A DNA stretch of 64,000 nt, taken from NCBI GenBank assembly GCA_003151825.1, contig PLYO01000013.1, positions 33,161-97,160 on the forward strand. The letters are read 5' to 3'. Position numbers and translations under genes: made by a program. This stretch comes from Ignavibacteriota bacterium (GTDB lineage: Bacteria > Bacteroidota > Ignavibacteria > Palsa-1295). This document shows positions 1 to 9,102 of this stretch, one piece after another; the first letter of the stretch is position 1; each line of letters opens with the position of its first letter. Below the pieces are notes generated by a model. The model had not been told where the DNA came from, searched no databases, and saw nothing but the letters and a program-made list of their open reading frames with translations.

Positions 1-1410
1 CACGCGCGGGAATGTACCGACCGAGGCCATCGTCTGGGTGAATGTTTCCGCCGCACCGAAGAAGAATGGACCGTTGATCTCGTAAATCTGTACGCCTTCG
101 GGAATATCGAGTTTGCTCAGTTCGGCGGGAATATCTGCATCATCCATTTCGCGCATCATTACACTCACGTTCGTAACCAATGCCATTCGGCGCATGAAAA
201 GGAACGCAGCGAGCACCATACCGACCTCAATCGCAACCGTGAGATCGATGACGACGGTGAGAATAAAGGTTGCGAGCAGTACGACAACATCGCTCTTCGT
301 CGTCTTGAGCAGGGAACGAAACGTCCGCCATTCGCTCATGTTGTACGCGACTACGACGAGGATCGCCGCCAGCGTTGCGAGCGGAATCATCGAAGCCAAA
401 TGCCCGAAGGCGAGCAGAATGAGCAACAGGGTCACGGCGTGCGTGATGCCGGCAATGGGCGTACGGCCTCCGCTTTTGATATTGGTTGCCGTGCGCGCAA
501 TGGCGCCCGTCGCGGGAATGCCACCGAAGAGCGGGCTTGCAATGTTCGCAATCCCTTGCGCGACAAGTTCCATATTCGAGCGGTGTTTGCCGCCAATCAT
601 GCCGTCCGAGACCACCGCCGAAAGCAGCGACTCCACCGCGCCCAACACCGCAACTGTAAAGACCGATGGCATGAGCATCCGTATCATCGGCAAACTGATA
701 TGGGGAAATTGCGGCGCGGGAATCGCGCCGGAGATTACGCCAAATCGGCTACCAATCGTATCGACGGGAAGATGGAAAAAGTAAACGATTGCCGTCATGA
801 GCATGAGTGCCACAAACGGCGATGGAACCTTTTGCGAAACGCGCGGCCAATAAATTAATATCAAAAGTGAGAAGACCGCAATCCCGATGGCCCAGGGATT
901 GATTTGTAGAATATTTTCGCCAAAGGCTGCCCACTTTGCAAAGAACTCCGACGGCACTGCGCCCATCCGTAAACCGAGAAAGTCCTTAACTTCCGAAGAA
1001 AAAATAATGACGGCAATGCCGCTCGTAAATCCGGTAATGACCGGCGCGGGAATGAATTTAATGACCGCGCCGAATTTCGCAATTCCCATCAGCACAAGCA
1101 CCACGCCGGCGAGCATCGTCGTAACGATCAGTCCGTCTATACCAAATTTCTCTACGACGCCGTATATGACGACGACGAACGCGCCCGTCGGTCCGCCGAT
1201 TTGCACGCGGCTCCCGCCGAGCGCGGAGATGAGAAAACCCCCGACGATCGCGGTGATGATTCCGCGCTCGGGCGAGACACCGCTCGCAATCGCAAAGGCA
1301 ATCGCCAGCGGCAGCGCCACCACGCCGACGATGAGTCCGGCGGTGACATCCTTAAAAAAAGCCTGACGGTTGTAGCCTTTAAGGGTGGTAAAAAGTTTGG
1401 GTACGAACAT
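1..1410 (-). CDS. SulP/SLC26-family anion transporter (3' end outside window)
   Basis: Reading the minus strand from an ATG ending at base 1410 gives an open frame that runs off the window start. The N-terminus (MFVPKLFTTLKGYNRQAFFK, then a hydrophobic DVTAGLIVGVVALPLAIAFA segment) is the typical SulP entry, followed by IQIGGPTGAF-like and TGIAVIIFSSEVKDF-like segments of the transmembrane core. The last visible residues (LDIPEGVQIYEINGPFFFGA) are the start of a cytoplasmic STAS domain, so roughly 470 residues of a usual 530-600 are present. SulP proteins carry sulfate, bicarbonate or other anions across the inner membrane; substrate cannot be told from sequence. No Shine-Dalgarno is visible; the frame stays open upstream but the first recognisable SulP residues follow this ATG. 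Confidence 0.9.
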   Translation of the reverse strand, partial: MFVPKLFTTLKGYNRQAFFKDVTAGLIVGVVALPLAIAFAIASGVSPERGIITAIVGGFLISALGGSRVQIGGPTGAFVVVIYGVVEKFGIDGLIVTTMLAGVVLVLMGIAKFGAVIKFIPAPVITGFTSGIAVIIFSSEVKDFLGLRMGAVPSEFFAKWAAFGENILQINPWAIGIAVFSLLILIYWPRVSQKVPSPFVALMLMTAIVYFFHLPVDTIGSRFGVISGAIPAPQFPHISLPMIRMLMPSVFTVAVLGAVESLLSAVVSDGMIGGKHRSNMELVAQGIANIASPLFGGIPATGAIARTATNIKSGGRTPIAGITHAVTLLLILLAFGHLASMIPLATLAAILVVVAYNMSEWRTFRSLLKTTKSDVVVLLATFILTVVIDLTVAIEVGMVLAAFLFMRRMALVTNVSVMMREMDDADIPAELSKLDIPEGVQIYEINGPFFFGAAETFTQTMASVGTFPRV

Positions 1411-1476
1411 TACGAAACGCGAATGGGCGAGAAGAGCATCGGGAACGCGGCGCTTCAAAAGATAATTCGGTCGGAA

Positions 1477-1818
1477 CTCGGATGGATGGGATTTTGGAGG
1501 GATGAACAGGATTTGGGGAAGGGAACTGAAATTCTTTCAAATCGGAGTAACTGTCAAACTGATATTCTATGAAAAATGATTTGAGGAAACTCTGATTAAG
1601 TCCAAGATGTCATCCTGAGCGGAGTTCGTCCCGACGAAGGAGGGATGAACGAAGTCGAAGGATCTCTTGTAGTGGCAAGAGATTCTTCGACTTCGCAAAT
1701 CTCCGCTTCGCTCCGATTTGCTACGCTCAGAATGACAAGCATACTTAATCAGAGGTTCCTTGAAGTGTATCCCCTTCCCCAAATCCTGTTAATCCCTCCG
1801 AAATCCTATAAATCCGAG
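1477..1818. repeat. nested inverted-repeat element between sulP and queG
   Basis: A 47-base sequence at 1477-1523 reappears inverted, with few mismatches, at 1772-1818. Inside it a second inverted pair (CTCTGATTAAGT near 1591 and ACTTAATCAGAG near 1743) surrounds a strong hairpin whose arms are AAGTCGAAGGATCTCTTG and CAAGAGATTCTTCGACTT. The whole gap therefore folds on itself like a MITE-type or REP-type element. The right outer arm supplies the last few codons and stop of queG. No gene is seen in this gap. Confidence 0.75.
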
Positions 1819-2723
1819 TTGCGTTTTAATCCCGCGAGTTTCGTCCGCTTCACCGGCGATTTCCGAAAGCGTCTCGAAAATTCTTCCTGATCCATGCGTT
1901 CGATTTCTTCATGGGTGAGATGAAGATTCTCCTCGCGCGGCGCAAATTCCGCAATGCCGGATGGTTCCGAAAATCGGTTCCACGGACAGACATCCTGGCA
2001 AATATCGCAGCCATAAATCCAGCCGTCCATTTTTGGAGCAAGCGATTCGGGAATTTTATGTTCGGGCTTTAGCTCGATGGTGAGATAGGAAATACAACGT
2101 GTCGCGTCGATTTCGTAAGGAGTAAGAGCATCGGTCGGACAAGCATCGAGGCAACGCGTGCAGGTGCCGCACAAGTCCTCGGCGGGCGGATCGGGTTCAA
2201 GCTCGATGGTGAGAATGATCTCCGCGAGAAACACCCACGAGCCAAGCTCTCGCGTAATGAGATTTGTATGCTTACCCTGCCAGCCAACACCCGCGCGTTC
2301 CGCGATTGTTTTTTCAAGCAGCGGGCCGGTGTCGGTATAGTAACGTCCCTCCGCTTCGGGTACAAGCTTCTGGATTTCCGCAAGCAATTCTCGCAGCATG
2401 GGAGGGATAATCTCGTGATAATCCGTTCCCCACGCATAGCGGGAAATTTTTAAGTGATCATCCCCCTCATCCTGATAATCCTGGTAATAATTGAGCGCAA
2501 GTGAGAGAATGCTCTTCGCTCCGGGAAGGATATTCCGGACATCACGCCGCTTTTCGTGATCCCGTTCCATCCATTGCATCACGCCATGCGCGCCGCGCGC
2601 CACCCACGCCTCGAATCTATCCGCCGCTTCATCGAATGGCTCGGCCGTCGTGACGCCGGCCTTCGAAAAGCCAATTTCGATGGCCTTTTGCTTGATTAAA
2701 TGTGTGACTTCTTTGCGGGTCAT
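1806..2723 (-). CDS. queG: epoxyqueuosine reductase QueG
   Basis: 305 residues. QueG reduces epoxyqueuosine in tRNA to queuosine using cobalamin and two [4Fe-4S] clusters, in the cytoplasm. Seen here: the catalytic aspartate context YYTDTGPLLEK (D131), the first cluster motif CGTCTRCLDACP (C185, C188, C191, C195) and the second cluster cysteines C239, C242 and C246 in GCDICQDVCPWN, with C210 as the remaining ligand. The length fits the shorter Bacteroidota forms without the HEAT-like extension. The ATG at 2723 is chosen because MTRKEVTHLIKQKAIEIGFS starts the conserved domain; the frame is open upstream but that extension overlaps the divergent gene at 2772. The final residues lie in a repeat arm. 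Confidence 0.94.
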   Translation of the reverse strand: MTRKEVTHLIKQKAIEIGFSKAGVTTAEPFDEAADRFEAWVARGAHGVMQWMERDHEKRRDVRNILPGAKSILSLALNYYQDYQDEGDDHLKISRYAWGTDYHEIIPPMLRELLAEIQKLVPEAEGRYYTDTGPLLEKTIAERAGVGWQGKHTNLITRELGSWVFLAEIILTIELEPDPPAEDLCGTCTRCLDACPTDALTPYEIDATRCISYLTIELKPEHKIPESLAPKMDGWIYGCDICQDVCPWNRFSEPSGIAEFAPREENLHLTHEEIERMDQEEFSRRFRKSPVKRTKLAGLKRNSDL

Positions 2724-2771
2724 GGTGTTAGGCGTGGTAACGAAATTTCCAGAGAATTGACACCACAAACC

Positions 2772-4580
2772 ATGAATTTTAGAGCAGCATTTATATTTTT
2801 CTTTTTGATATGTTCTCCGGTCCTTGCATTTGGACAGGTATTCTCCACGCCAGTGCCGGTTAGCAAGGATGCCGGCGCGCACTCACCGGCGATGCACGTT
2901 GGCCGCGACGGCACGATCTTCGTGAGCTGGTTCGAAAATAATGCCGACATCTACTTCAGCCACTCGACCGACGGCGGCAAGACGTTTGCCCTTCCCGTTC
3001 GAGTAAGCCGGGAAGTCACTACGAATGGATCGACCTCGCTGCTACAACGCGCTCCCAACTTTGCGATCGACACGAAGGGCATCATTCATTTAGCTTGGAT
3101 GGAAGCCAGAATACCAAGTCCGAAGACCGGTCAGGAGCAGACCGATATTTGGTATGTCCACTCGACGGATAATGGCTCAACGTGGACGAAGCCTTTTTCC
3201 ATCATGGACGCGGATGACTCCGAACTCTATGCGCAGGATTTTCCCGCGATTGCTTGCGATTCTTCGGACAATCTCTATGTCTCTTATCTCGACAATCGTT
3301 ATTTAGAGCGAGGGCTTACCGATCACTACAAAATGCAATTGGAACGCTCGACCGATGGCGGCACTAAGTGGTCGCTGCCGGTCATCGCCGACAAACTCCC
3401 GGTCGAGAACAGCGGCACCTGCGAATGCTGCCGACAGGATATTGCCGTTAGCCCTGAGGGCCACGTCTATATCGCCTTTCGAACGAATATGACCGAGGCC
3501 GATGGCGACAAACGCGACATTTTTATCTGCCGCTCGATGGATGGCGGCGTGACGTTCGATAGTTCGATTCGCTGCCAACTCGGTGGCTGGACGCTAACCG
3601 GTTGTCCAACCAAAGGCCCGCACATCTCGCTCGACAGTAGCGAGAATCTGCACGTAGCATGGAGCGATGCACGGGACGATTCGGGGAAATTAAATTCCTA
3701 TTTTTCCTTGCTGCGAAAAGGCGATACTGCGATCTTCCCTAATTACACTGTTAATGGCCGAGGCCAAGGCGCCAACTGGCCCGACCTCGCCGTGAGCACA
3801 AACGGCCTCGTTGCGTTTGCCTATATCATGGGCAACACCTCCGGGCCTAATCGTTTCTCCTATTCTTCGGATGCTGGGAATACCTGGTCGAGAAATATTT
3901 CGTTTCCCGGCGCTTCGAGCGACGATCAGAGTTTGCCCGCTCTCGCATTTAGTCCGGCTGGAACTCTCTGCGCCGTCTGGCAGGACGGCGATGCAAATGG
4001 AATCTTATTCTCCGGCATTTCCGGCCTTCAGTCGCCGCAAACATCCGGCGTCATCACTACGCTCAATCAAAATTCCTTCCCTGCCGACACACCCATCCGG
4101 CTCGCATGGACGAAACCGGCTCAGTTGAACAGCGCACCGTTCGTTTGGTACCATGTCAGTATTCAGGGGCTAACAACTGAATACGATACTCGTGACACAA
4201 GTCTATACTTCGACAGTCTTCCGGTCGGACAGTATTATCTCGATGTTACGGCATACTCGACGCTTGGCCAACTTGGTAGCGCCGGCAGCATCTTTTACGT
4301 TACTGCGCCGGCAGCGGTTGGTCAGGATGCAACACCGGCGAGCGGCGTATTCCCCAACCCTGCCACCAATGGTGTTGTGACTATTGCATTGCCAGAGCTA
4401 CAAAACGAGCTTGCCAGCGTTAAGATACTCGATGAAGATGGCAAAGCCGTGAGAACCATGCAAGTTCGAGCCACGAATGGAAATCTCGTCTTAAATGTGA
4501 GCGGGCTGTTGCCGGGCACATATCGAGCTTCCATTACTTCCGGCGATGCGACGTTCCAGGAGGCGATTACAATTCCGTGA
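2772..4580 (+). CDS. secreted Asp-box (sialidase-like) protein with T9SS sorting domain
   Basis: 602 residues starting at an ATG followed by a clear signal peptide (hydrophobic AFIFFFLICSPVLAFG, cleavage near AFG-Q). At least five Asp-box/BNR motifs of the form S-x-D-x-G-x-T-W/F are visible (SHSTDGGKTF, HSTDNGSTW, ERSTDGGTKW, CRSMDGGVTF, SYSSDAGNTW), which indicates a beta-propeller of the sialidase superfamily; a CECC cysteine cluster near residue 215 is common in such secreted propellers. The C-terminal about 75 residues (VFPNPATNGVVTIALPE onward, ending in LPGTYRASITSGDATFQEAI) form a type A T9SS sorting domain. It is expected on the cell surface or outside. Asp-boxes alone do not show glycosidase activity. 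Divergent from queG with a 48-base gap. Confidence 0.88.
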   Translation: MNFRAAFIFFFLICSPVLAFGQVFSTPVPVSKDAGAHSPAMHVGRDGTIFVSWFENNADIYFSHSTDGGKTFALPVRVSREVTTNGSTSLLQRAPNFAIDTKGIIHLAWMEARIPSPKTGQEQTDIWYVHSTDNGSTWTKPFSIMDADDSELYAQDFPAIACDSSDNLYVSYLDNRYLERGLTDHYKMQLERSTDGGTKWSLPVIADKLPVENSGTCECCRQDIAVSPEGHVYIAFRTNMTEADGDKRDIFICRSMDGGVTFDSSIRCQLGGWTLTGCPTKGPHISLDSSENLHVAWSDARDDSGKLNSYFSLLRKGDTAIFPNYTVNGRGQGANWPDLAVSTNGLVAFAYIMGNTSGPNRFSYSSDAGNTWSRNISFPGASSDDQSLPALAFSPAGTLCAVWQDGDANGILFSGISGLQSPQTSGVITTLNQNSFPADTPIRLAWTKPAQLNSAPFVWYHVSIQGLTTEYDTRDTSLYFDSLPVGQYYLDVTAYSTLGQLGSAGSIFYVTAPAAVGQDATPASGVFPNPATNGVVTIALPELQNELASVKILDEDGKAVRTMQVRATNGNLVLNVSGLLPGTYRASITSGDATFQEAITIP

Positions 4581-4599
4581 TGCAAGTCATGGCATTGCC

Positions 4600-5838
4600 T
4601 TAATGCACCACCGCTATCTTCCGAACCTCCCGCTCGCTGCCCGCCTGAACCACCGCGAAATAAACGCCTGCTGGAAGTGGCGATAGATCGGCATCCAACG
4701 CGCCGGAGCCGCGCTGCGAAAGCACTTCGGCGCCGAGTATATTCGAGATGCGGATTTCAATTGGCAATCCCTCATCATTCGCGAAGAGATGATCGACGGA
4801 TTGAAGTATTGTTAAACTCGATGGCGTGGGATTGTCGGCAACGCCAGCTTGCACTTGCGAGTAATCGAAAGTTAAATTATCGCAAAAGAAAGTATCGATC
4901 GTACCAGAGGGCTGACCGATGACATTGCTAGTTCCTTTGTCAATCACAATCGCGTTGGAGCTATTCCAATCTTGTGTCTTGAAAGAGGAGCCTGATTGCA
5001 TATAAAAAATACCATCTCCACTTGCAACAACCGAGCCTCCTGGTTCGACGAATATTCGTCGATCCGGAACGAATTCAATAGGTTGACCAAAGATTCCTCC
5101 AGCCTTTACCCAGACGTCATCGGAAGTGCCGCCGGTCCAAGTCGTCGCGGTCACAATAAGTGCTCCTCGCGAAATTGTCGGAGTACAGCCAAGAACATTG
5201 TAGGTGAAAGAAACCGTACTGCTGCATCCATTAGGGTTCGTGACGGTAAGAAATCCCTTTTTATATCCATCTGTGAAATATTCGATTGTTAGAGAGGAAT
5301 CGGTGCTCGATGAAGGTATAGCGGTTGAATCTAATTGCCAAAGCCATGATGACCCTGCCTGTTCTGAAGTTTGGTCGTAGAACTGGAACAGAGCACCCGT
5401 CATTCCAAGAACTGGGAGTCCCTCGGCGAGCGCTGTCAGAGTGTCGATCTCTTTACCATTTATAGACGCATAGGGTTGAGGTGCTGGAAGGGCAAAAACT
5501 TGAACATTGGAGCCGTTTTCAGCGGACAAAATGTAAGGATCGGTTGATTCCACTCGAACGCGAAATCCTTGGCCGACGGTCGCTAAGGAAACAGGAATCG
5601 ATCCATTGGTAGCTGCGCTCGAACCGCCATTAGTGAACCCCGCAAATGAGCCGTTCGCATCGGACAACTGAACAATAAAAATATTATCCGCCGCGAACGT
5701 ACCACTCGCCTGATAAGCTACCGTCATCGTATCGCCCGCGCAGTACGAGAGCGGTGTGATCGGCCCGAGCGTGATGGTTTGAGCGTTCATGGAAGAGTAT
5801 CCCATTAGCACACAAAAGAAGACTGTAATCTTTTTCAT
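4600..5838 (-). CDS. secreted protein with T9SS type A sorting domain
   Basis: 412 residues. The start MKKITVFFCVLMGYSSMNAQ is a signal peptide. The middle contains PKD/Ig-like beta-rich sequence (TLGPITPLSYCAGDTMTVAYQ, a style common to gliding/T9SS cargo) and no catalytic motif I recognise. The last 75 residues (DNPTPSSLTILQSVDHLF through SPLPAGVYFAVVQAGSEREV) match a Por sorting domain ending in KIAVVH. It should be exported across both membranes and attached to the surface. Convergent with the Asp-box gene, 19 bases apart. Confidence 0.82.
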   Translation of the reverse strand: MKKITVFFCVLMGYSSMNAQTITLGPITPLSYCAGDTMTVAYQASGTFAADNIFIVQLSDANGSFAGFTNGGSSAATNGSIPVSLATVGQGFRVRVESTDPYILSAENGSNVQVFALPAPQPYASINGKEIDTLTALAEGLPVLGMTGALFQFYDQTSEQAGSSWLWQLDSTAIPSSSTDSSLTIEYFTDGYKKGFLTVTNPNGCSSTVSFTYNVLGCTPTISRGALIVTATTWTGGTSDDVWVKAGGIFGQPIEFVPDRRIFVEPGGSVVASGDGIFYMQSGSSFKTQDWNSSNAIVIDKGTSNVIGQPSGTIDTFFCDNLTFDYSQVQAGVADNPTPSSLTILQSVDHLFANDEGLPIEIRISNILGAEVLSQRGSGALDADLSPLPAGVYFAVVQAGSEREVRKIAVVH

Positions 5839-5983
5839 ACCATCAGTAACCCTCGAAAAGTGATTTTGTTACACCTAATTAATGGATTGCATAAAACAAG
5901 AACGCACAACCTCGCTCCGGTTACAAAAAAATCTTAAAAAATCTTGCGGGGCGGCCAAATTGGCTCAGGATCGCCATTTTTTC

Positions 5984-6397
5984 TTATGCCGATTTCTCCC
6001 GCACCCACACCTCGCCCTCCGCCAGCTTCACGTCATAGACGGGAATGCTTCCGCTTGCGCCGATAAGATGGTCCGTGATAAGCTGGCCGGTCGGAATATC
6101 GAAGAGCCAGTTATGCAGCGGGCACGCGATAGTCCGGGCCCCGCAATCGAGCGCGCCGGCCGCAAGAATGGGTGACATCTCGTGCGGGCAAATATTCGAG
6201 ATCGCATAAATCGTTCCCTCGATATTGAAGAGCGCGATTTCCCGATCATCGATCACAACAACCTTCCCACGCTCGCAATTTTTTGGAAGCTCGTCAAAGG
6301 AGCAAGCAAAGGTGAATTCCATCGGAGCGTTTATCTCGCCCCGCAATTCCTTTCGCGCGGCTTCGAGGGCTTCGTCGTCGATTTCGTCCGTGGGCAT
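5984..6397 (-). CDS. Rieske-type [2Fe-2S] ferredoxin
   Basis: 137 residues. The Rieske motifs are complete: C70-P-H72 (NICPHEM) and C92-P-L-H95 (ACPLHNW), which bind the [2Fe-2S] cluster through two Cys and two His. There is no signal peptide or membrane segment, so this resembles soluble NirD/biphenyl-dioxygenase ferredoxin types and not the bc1 subunit. Residues 1-25 are an acidic extension. Its ATG overlaps the nuoD stop by one base (TAATG), so it is translated with the complex I genes. A role as an electron carrier near complex I is an inference from position only. Confidence 0.88.
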   Translation of the reverse strand: MPTDEIDDEALEAARKELRGEINAPMEFTFACSFDELPKNCERGKVVVIDDREIALFNIEGTIYAISNICPHEMSPILAAGALDCGARTIACPLHNWLFDIPTGQLITDHLIGASGSIPVYDVKLAEGEVWVREKSA

Positions 6398-7608
6398 TAT
6401 CTATCCACTTCCCCTAGCACAATATCGATCGATCCCAAGATCACAATGAGATCGGCGATGAGATAGCCGCGCGAAATAATGGGAAGCAAACTCAGATTCG
6501 AAAACGCCGGCGAGCGAACTTTCACGCGCCACGGCTTCACATCGCCCTTCGAAACGATGTAATATCCAAGTTCCCCGCGCGGCGTTTCGGTGCGAGAAAA
6601 GATTTCACCTTCCGGTGGTTTAAGCCGCTTGGGAATTGCGGATTGAACATCCGTCAGATCATTCGATGGATATTGTTCTAAAATCTGTTCGATGATATTC
6701 AGCGATTGTTCCCATTCGACCATGCGTACCCAGTTGCGGTTGAAGGAATCGCCAAGCGTGGCGAGTGTATCCGAGCCAACCGCGATTTCAAAATCGAAGC
6801 GGTTGTAGATGGAATAGGGATCGTTTTTGCGGACGTCCCATTTCACGCCGCATGCCCGCAGCATCGGCCCCGATGCGCCGCCGCTAATCGCAACTTCGGC
6901 ATCCAACACGCCAATGCCCGCCGTTCGCTGACGAAAAATATGATTGAATGTCAGAAGATCGTTGATTTCTTTATGCGTGGCGCGGGAAGTTTTTAGGAAC
7001 TCTCGGCACATGGGGAGCACATCGGCGTGAAGATCGTGCGAAAGCCCTCCGACCCACATATAGTTATAGAGAAACCGCGCTCCGCAGGTTTTCTCGAACA
7101 TTTCAAGGATGGTCTCGCGGTCGCGGAAGCAGTAGAGAAACGGCGTGAACGCGCCGGAATCCATCCCGAACGTTCCAATGGCGATCAAGTGAGAGGCAAT
7201 ACGCTGAAGCTCCGCAAACAGCACCCGAATATACTCCACTTTTTCTGGAACTTGGATATTCATCATGCGCTCGACGGCGGTCACATACCCATGCTCGCCG
7301 GACATGGCGGCAATGTAATCCATCCGGTCAACGTAGGGAATGATTTGCGGATACGTCAGCTTCTCCGCGTGTTTTTCGAAACAGCGATGGAGATAACCGA
7401 TGTGGGGAATAACATCGACAACAAGTTCCCCATCGAGCACGACTTCCAAGCGCAATACGCCGTGCGTGGATGGATGTTGCGGGCCGATATTCAGCACCAT
7501 CTCTTCGGTGTGCAGCCGCCCGCGCTCGACCTGTTCGGGCGCGTGAATGGGCGCGCTTGCATGAAGCGTGCTGTGTGCGATGGTGTGACGTTCGAGGATT
7601 TCGGGCAT
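6397..7608 (-). CDS. nuoD: NADH-quinone oxidoreductase subunit D
   Basis: 403 residues, the 49-kDa subunit of complex I, part of the peripheral arm that helps form the quinone pocket. The signature NIGPQHPSTHGVLRLEV is near residue 40, followed by PHIGYLHRCFEKHAE and RMDYIAAMSGEHGY, and the protein ends with the family C-terminus SIDIVLGEVDR. The first 35 residues are a variable extension. It follows nuoC with one base between stop and ATG and precedes the Rieske gene with a one-base overlap, so translational coupling is likely. Genes for the remaining subunits (E-N) are not in this window. Confidence 0.97.
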   Translation of the reverse strand: MPEILERHTIAHSTLHASAPIHAPEQVERGRLHTEEMVLNIGPQHPSTHGVLRLEVVLDGELVVDVIPHIGYLHRCFEKHAEKLTYPQIIPYVDRMDYIAAMSGEHGYVTAVERMMNIQVPEKVEYIRVLFAELQRIASHLIAIGTFGMDSGAFTPFLYCFRDRETILEMFEKTCGARFLYNYMWVGGLSHDLHADVLPMCREFLKTSRATHKEINDLLTFNHIFRQRTAGIGVLDAEVAISGGASGPMLRACGVKWDVRKNDPYSIYNRFDFEIAVGSDTLATLGDSFNRNWVRMVEWEQSLNIIEQILEQYPSNDLTDVQSAIPKRLKPPEGEIFSRTETPRGELGYYIVSKGDVKPWRVKVRSPAFSNLSLLPIISRGYLIADLIVILGSIDIVLGEVDR

Positions 7609-7609
7609 G

Positions 7610-8113
7610 TTAATATGGCACCTTCATCCCATGATAAAAATCGGGTTCCTTAAAATCTTTTCGAAGCGGATGTCCGGGATAATCGTCATCGAGCAAAATG
7701 CGGCGATGGTCCGGATGACCATCGAAACGAATGCCCATCATGTCCCACGCTTCGCGCTCCTGCCAATTGGCATGCAGCCATACGTCAGTGACGGAAGGGA
7801 CAGAAGCGGCCTCAGCCGGCAGCGTTGCTTTGAGTGTCAATTGATGCTCGTGCCGCGTTGATTCGAGATGATACACAACCGAAAGCGATCCATCGCCATT
7901 ATCGAGCGAAGAAATAAGCAACAGGCTATCGAATGCAAGCGACGGCTCATCGCGAAGAAAAAATGCGAGATCGCGGACGGTGGAGGGATTCGCAACTTCG
8001 AGAAACGATCCCATGCGGCGTTGATAGGCGTTTTCGGAATTGGATTCGTTCCATGAACCGATGGCATCGCCAAAAACGTCGCGCAGTTTTTCAATAATAT
8101 CCGATTGAATCAT
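7610..8113 (-). CDS. nuoC: NADH-quinone oxidoreductase subunit C
   Basis: 167 residues, the 30-kDa subunit of complex I. The diagnostic segment is WQEREAWDMMGIRFDGHPDH near residues 117-136, followed by RRILLDDDYPGHPLRKDF, which matches the NuoC C-terminal signature. It is a separate protein and not fused to NuoD as in Escherichia coli. It lies between nuoB and nuoD on the minus strand; the 31 bases to nuoB consist of a dispersed repeat. Confidence 0.95.
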   Translation of the reverse strand: MIQSDIIEKLRDVFGDAIGSWNESNSENAYQRRMGSFLEVANPSTVRDLAFFLRDEPSLAFDSLLLISSLDNGDGSLSVVYHLESTRHEHQLTLKATLPAEAASVPSVTDVWLHANWQEREAWDMMGIRFDGHPDHRRILLDDDYPGHPLRKDFKEPDFYHGMKVPY

Positions 8114-8117
8114 GAAA

Positions 8118-8166
8118 TCCTAAAATCAATCCAGAAAATCCGCATTAATCCGCGTAATCCAGGTTC
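8118..8166. repeat. dispersed ATCCGCGTAATCC-type repeat at the nuoB/nuoC junction
   Basis: The junction reads as imperfect units of the form AATCCxxxxAATCC (TCCAGAAAATCCGCATTAAT, then CCGCGTAATCCAGG). Related sequence occurs inverted around 21008-21236 and near 61192. The repeat provides the last codons (LDYAD) and the stop of nuoB. Confidence 0.6.
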
Positions 8167-8651
8167 TGTCCCCTTACTATTTCCTGCAATTTCATCAGTC
8201 CTTCGAGCAGCGCTTCCGGGCGCGGCGGGCAGCCGGGGATATAAACATCCACCGGAATGATTCGATCGACGCCTTTCAGCACATGGTAACCATATTCCCA
8301 ATAGGGGCCGCCGCAATTGGAACAGTTCCCCATCGAAATGACGTATTTCGGATCGGCCATTTGCTCGTAAAGCATCTTGATGCGGGTGGCCATTTTGAGC
8401 GTGACCGTCCCAGATATAATTATCACGTCGGATTGGCGCGGACTTGGACGAGGTATAACGCCGAAACGCATCATGTCATAATGCGATGCGGCGGTGGACA
8501 TCATTTCGATCGCGCAGCACGCAAGACCGAAGCTCATTTGCCATAGGCTCGATAGGCGCGCCCAATTAAAGACGGTCTCAAGATTCGTGACGATGACCGC
8601 GCCCTCGCCGGTTTTATCGTTGGGAATGACTGGCAGCTCCATGCTATCCAT
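8145..8651 (-). CDS. nuoB: NADH-quinone oxidoreductase subunit B
   Basis: 168 residues from the ATG at 8651. NuoB carries cluster N2, the last Fe-S centre before quinone. The cluster ligands are visible in [11 protein letters not shown] (adjacent cysteines), [10 protein letters not shown] and [12 protein letters not shown]. The frame is open up to 8717, but that extension translates the 7-base repeat at 8676-8708 ([10 protein letters not shown]) and overlaps nuoA. Other in-frame ATGs are at 8663 and 8642. I prefer 8651 because it lies one base after the nuoA stop and has GGAGG about 12 bases upstream; 8663 has the same GGAGG with no spacing. The C-terminal LDYAD comes from a dispersed repeat. 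Confidence 0.93.
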   Translation of the reverse strand: MDSMELPVIPNDKTGEGAVIVTNLETVFNWARLSSLWQMSFGLACCAIEMMSTAASHYDMMRFGVIPRPSPRQSDVIIISGTVTLKMATRIKMLYEQMADPKYVISMGNCSNCGGPYWEYGYHVLKGVDRIIPVDVYIPGCPPRPEALLEGLMKLQEIVRGQNLDYAD

Positions 8652-8652
8652 G

Positions 8653-9102
8653 CTATGCCACATCCTCCGCACGTGAATTCGTAATTCGTAATTCGTAATT
8701 CGTAATTTGAACGACATCTTTCAGCCGCGCGACGAATGGCTTGGGCCGCGCCCATTCGAGATCGCCTTTGGCCCAAACATAAATGTAGCCGACAAGAAGA
8801 ATGCCAAGAAACGTGAACATCTCCGCGATCGCAAACCAGCCCATTGCTTTGAATACAAGCGCCCACGGAAATAGAAATAAAATTTCGACATCGAACAAAA
8901 TAAAAATCAGCGCGACGACGTAATAGCGAATATTGAACTTCACCCACGCGCCGCCAATCGTGTCCTCGCCGCATTCGTAGGACGCGAGCTTGAATGTATT
9001 CGGATTTTTCGGACGCAACAATTTGCTCGTGATGAGTCCGCCCGCAACAAAGATAATTGCGAGGATAACGAATGCGAATACGTGGCTGAATTCCGTGAGC
9101 AT
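8653..9102 (-). CDS. nuoA: NADH-quinone oxidoreductase subunit A
   Basis: 149 residues with three membrane segments (about 10-30, 60-82 and 90-110). The family signature [20 protein letters not shown] is at residues 42-61, followed by [15 protein letters not shown]. NuoA is a small membrane subunit next to the quinone site. The last about 18 residues ([17 protein letters not shown]) are a translation of the 7-base repeat at 8676-8708 and have no counterpart in the family. It is the first gene of the nuoA-B-C-D-Rieske operon. Confidence 0.94.
   Translation of the reverse strand: MLTEFSHVFAFVILAIIFVAGGLITSKLLRPKNPNTFKLASYECGEDTIGGAWVKFNIRYYVVALIFILFDVEILFLFPWALVFKAMGWFAIAEMFTFLGILLVGYIYVWAKGDLEWARPKPFVARLKDVVQITNYELRITNSRAEDVA
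8676..8708. repeat. 7-base tandem repeat (ATTCGTA x4.6) inside nuoA, upstream of nuoB
   Basis: Nearly perfect tandem units of ATTCGTA on the plus strand. It falls within the 3' end of nuoA and directly upstream of the likely nuoB start codons. Read in the gene direction it encodes ELRITNY-type heptapeptides. Confidence 0.85.

Noticed and set aside
1567..1782. Small minus-strand gene in the sulP-queG gap
   Set aside because: Its translation (HSERSKSERS-type) is the known appearance of a palindromic intergenic repeat in frame, not a protein.
7027..7653. Long open frame opposite nuoD
   Set aside because: It is antisense to a well-conserved gene and its translation has no protein-like pattern. 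The same holds for the long frames opposite the cyclophilin (9293-10147), lipoprotein (10498-11100), aldehyde dehydrogenase (19623-20396), T9SS (41750-42592) and surface-protein genes (45807-46724, 48576-49415).
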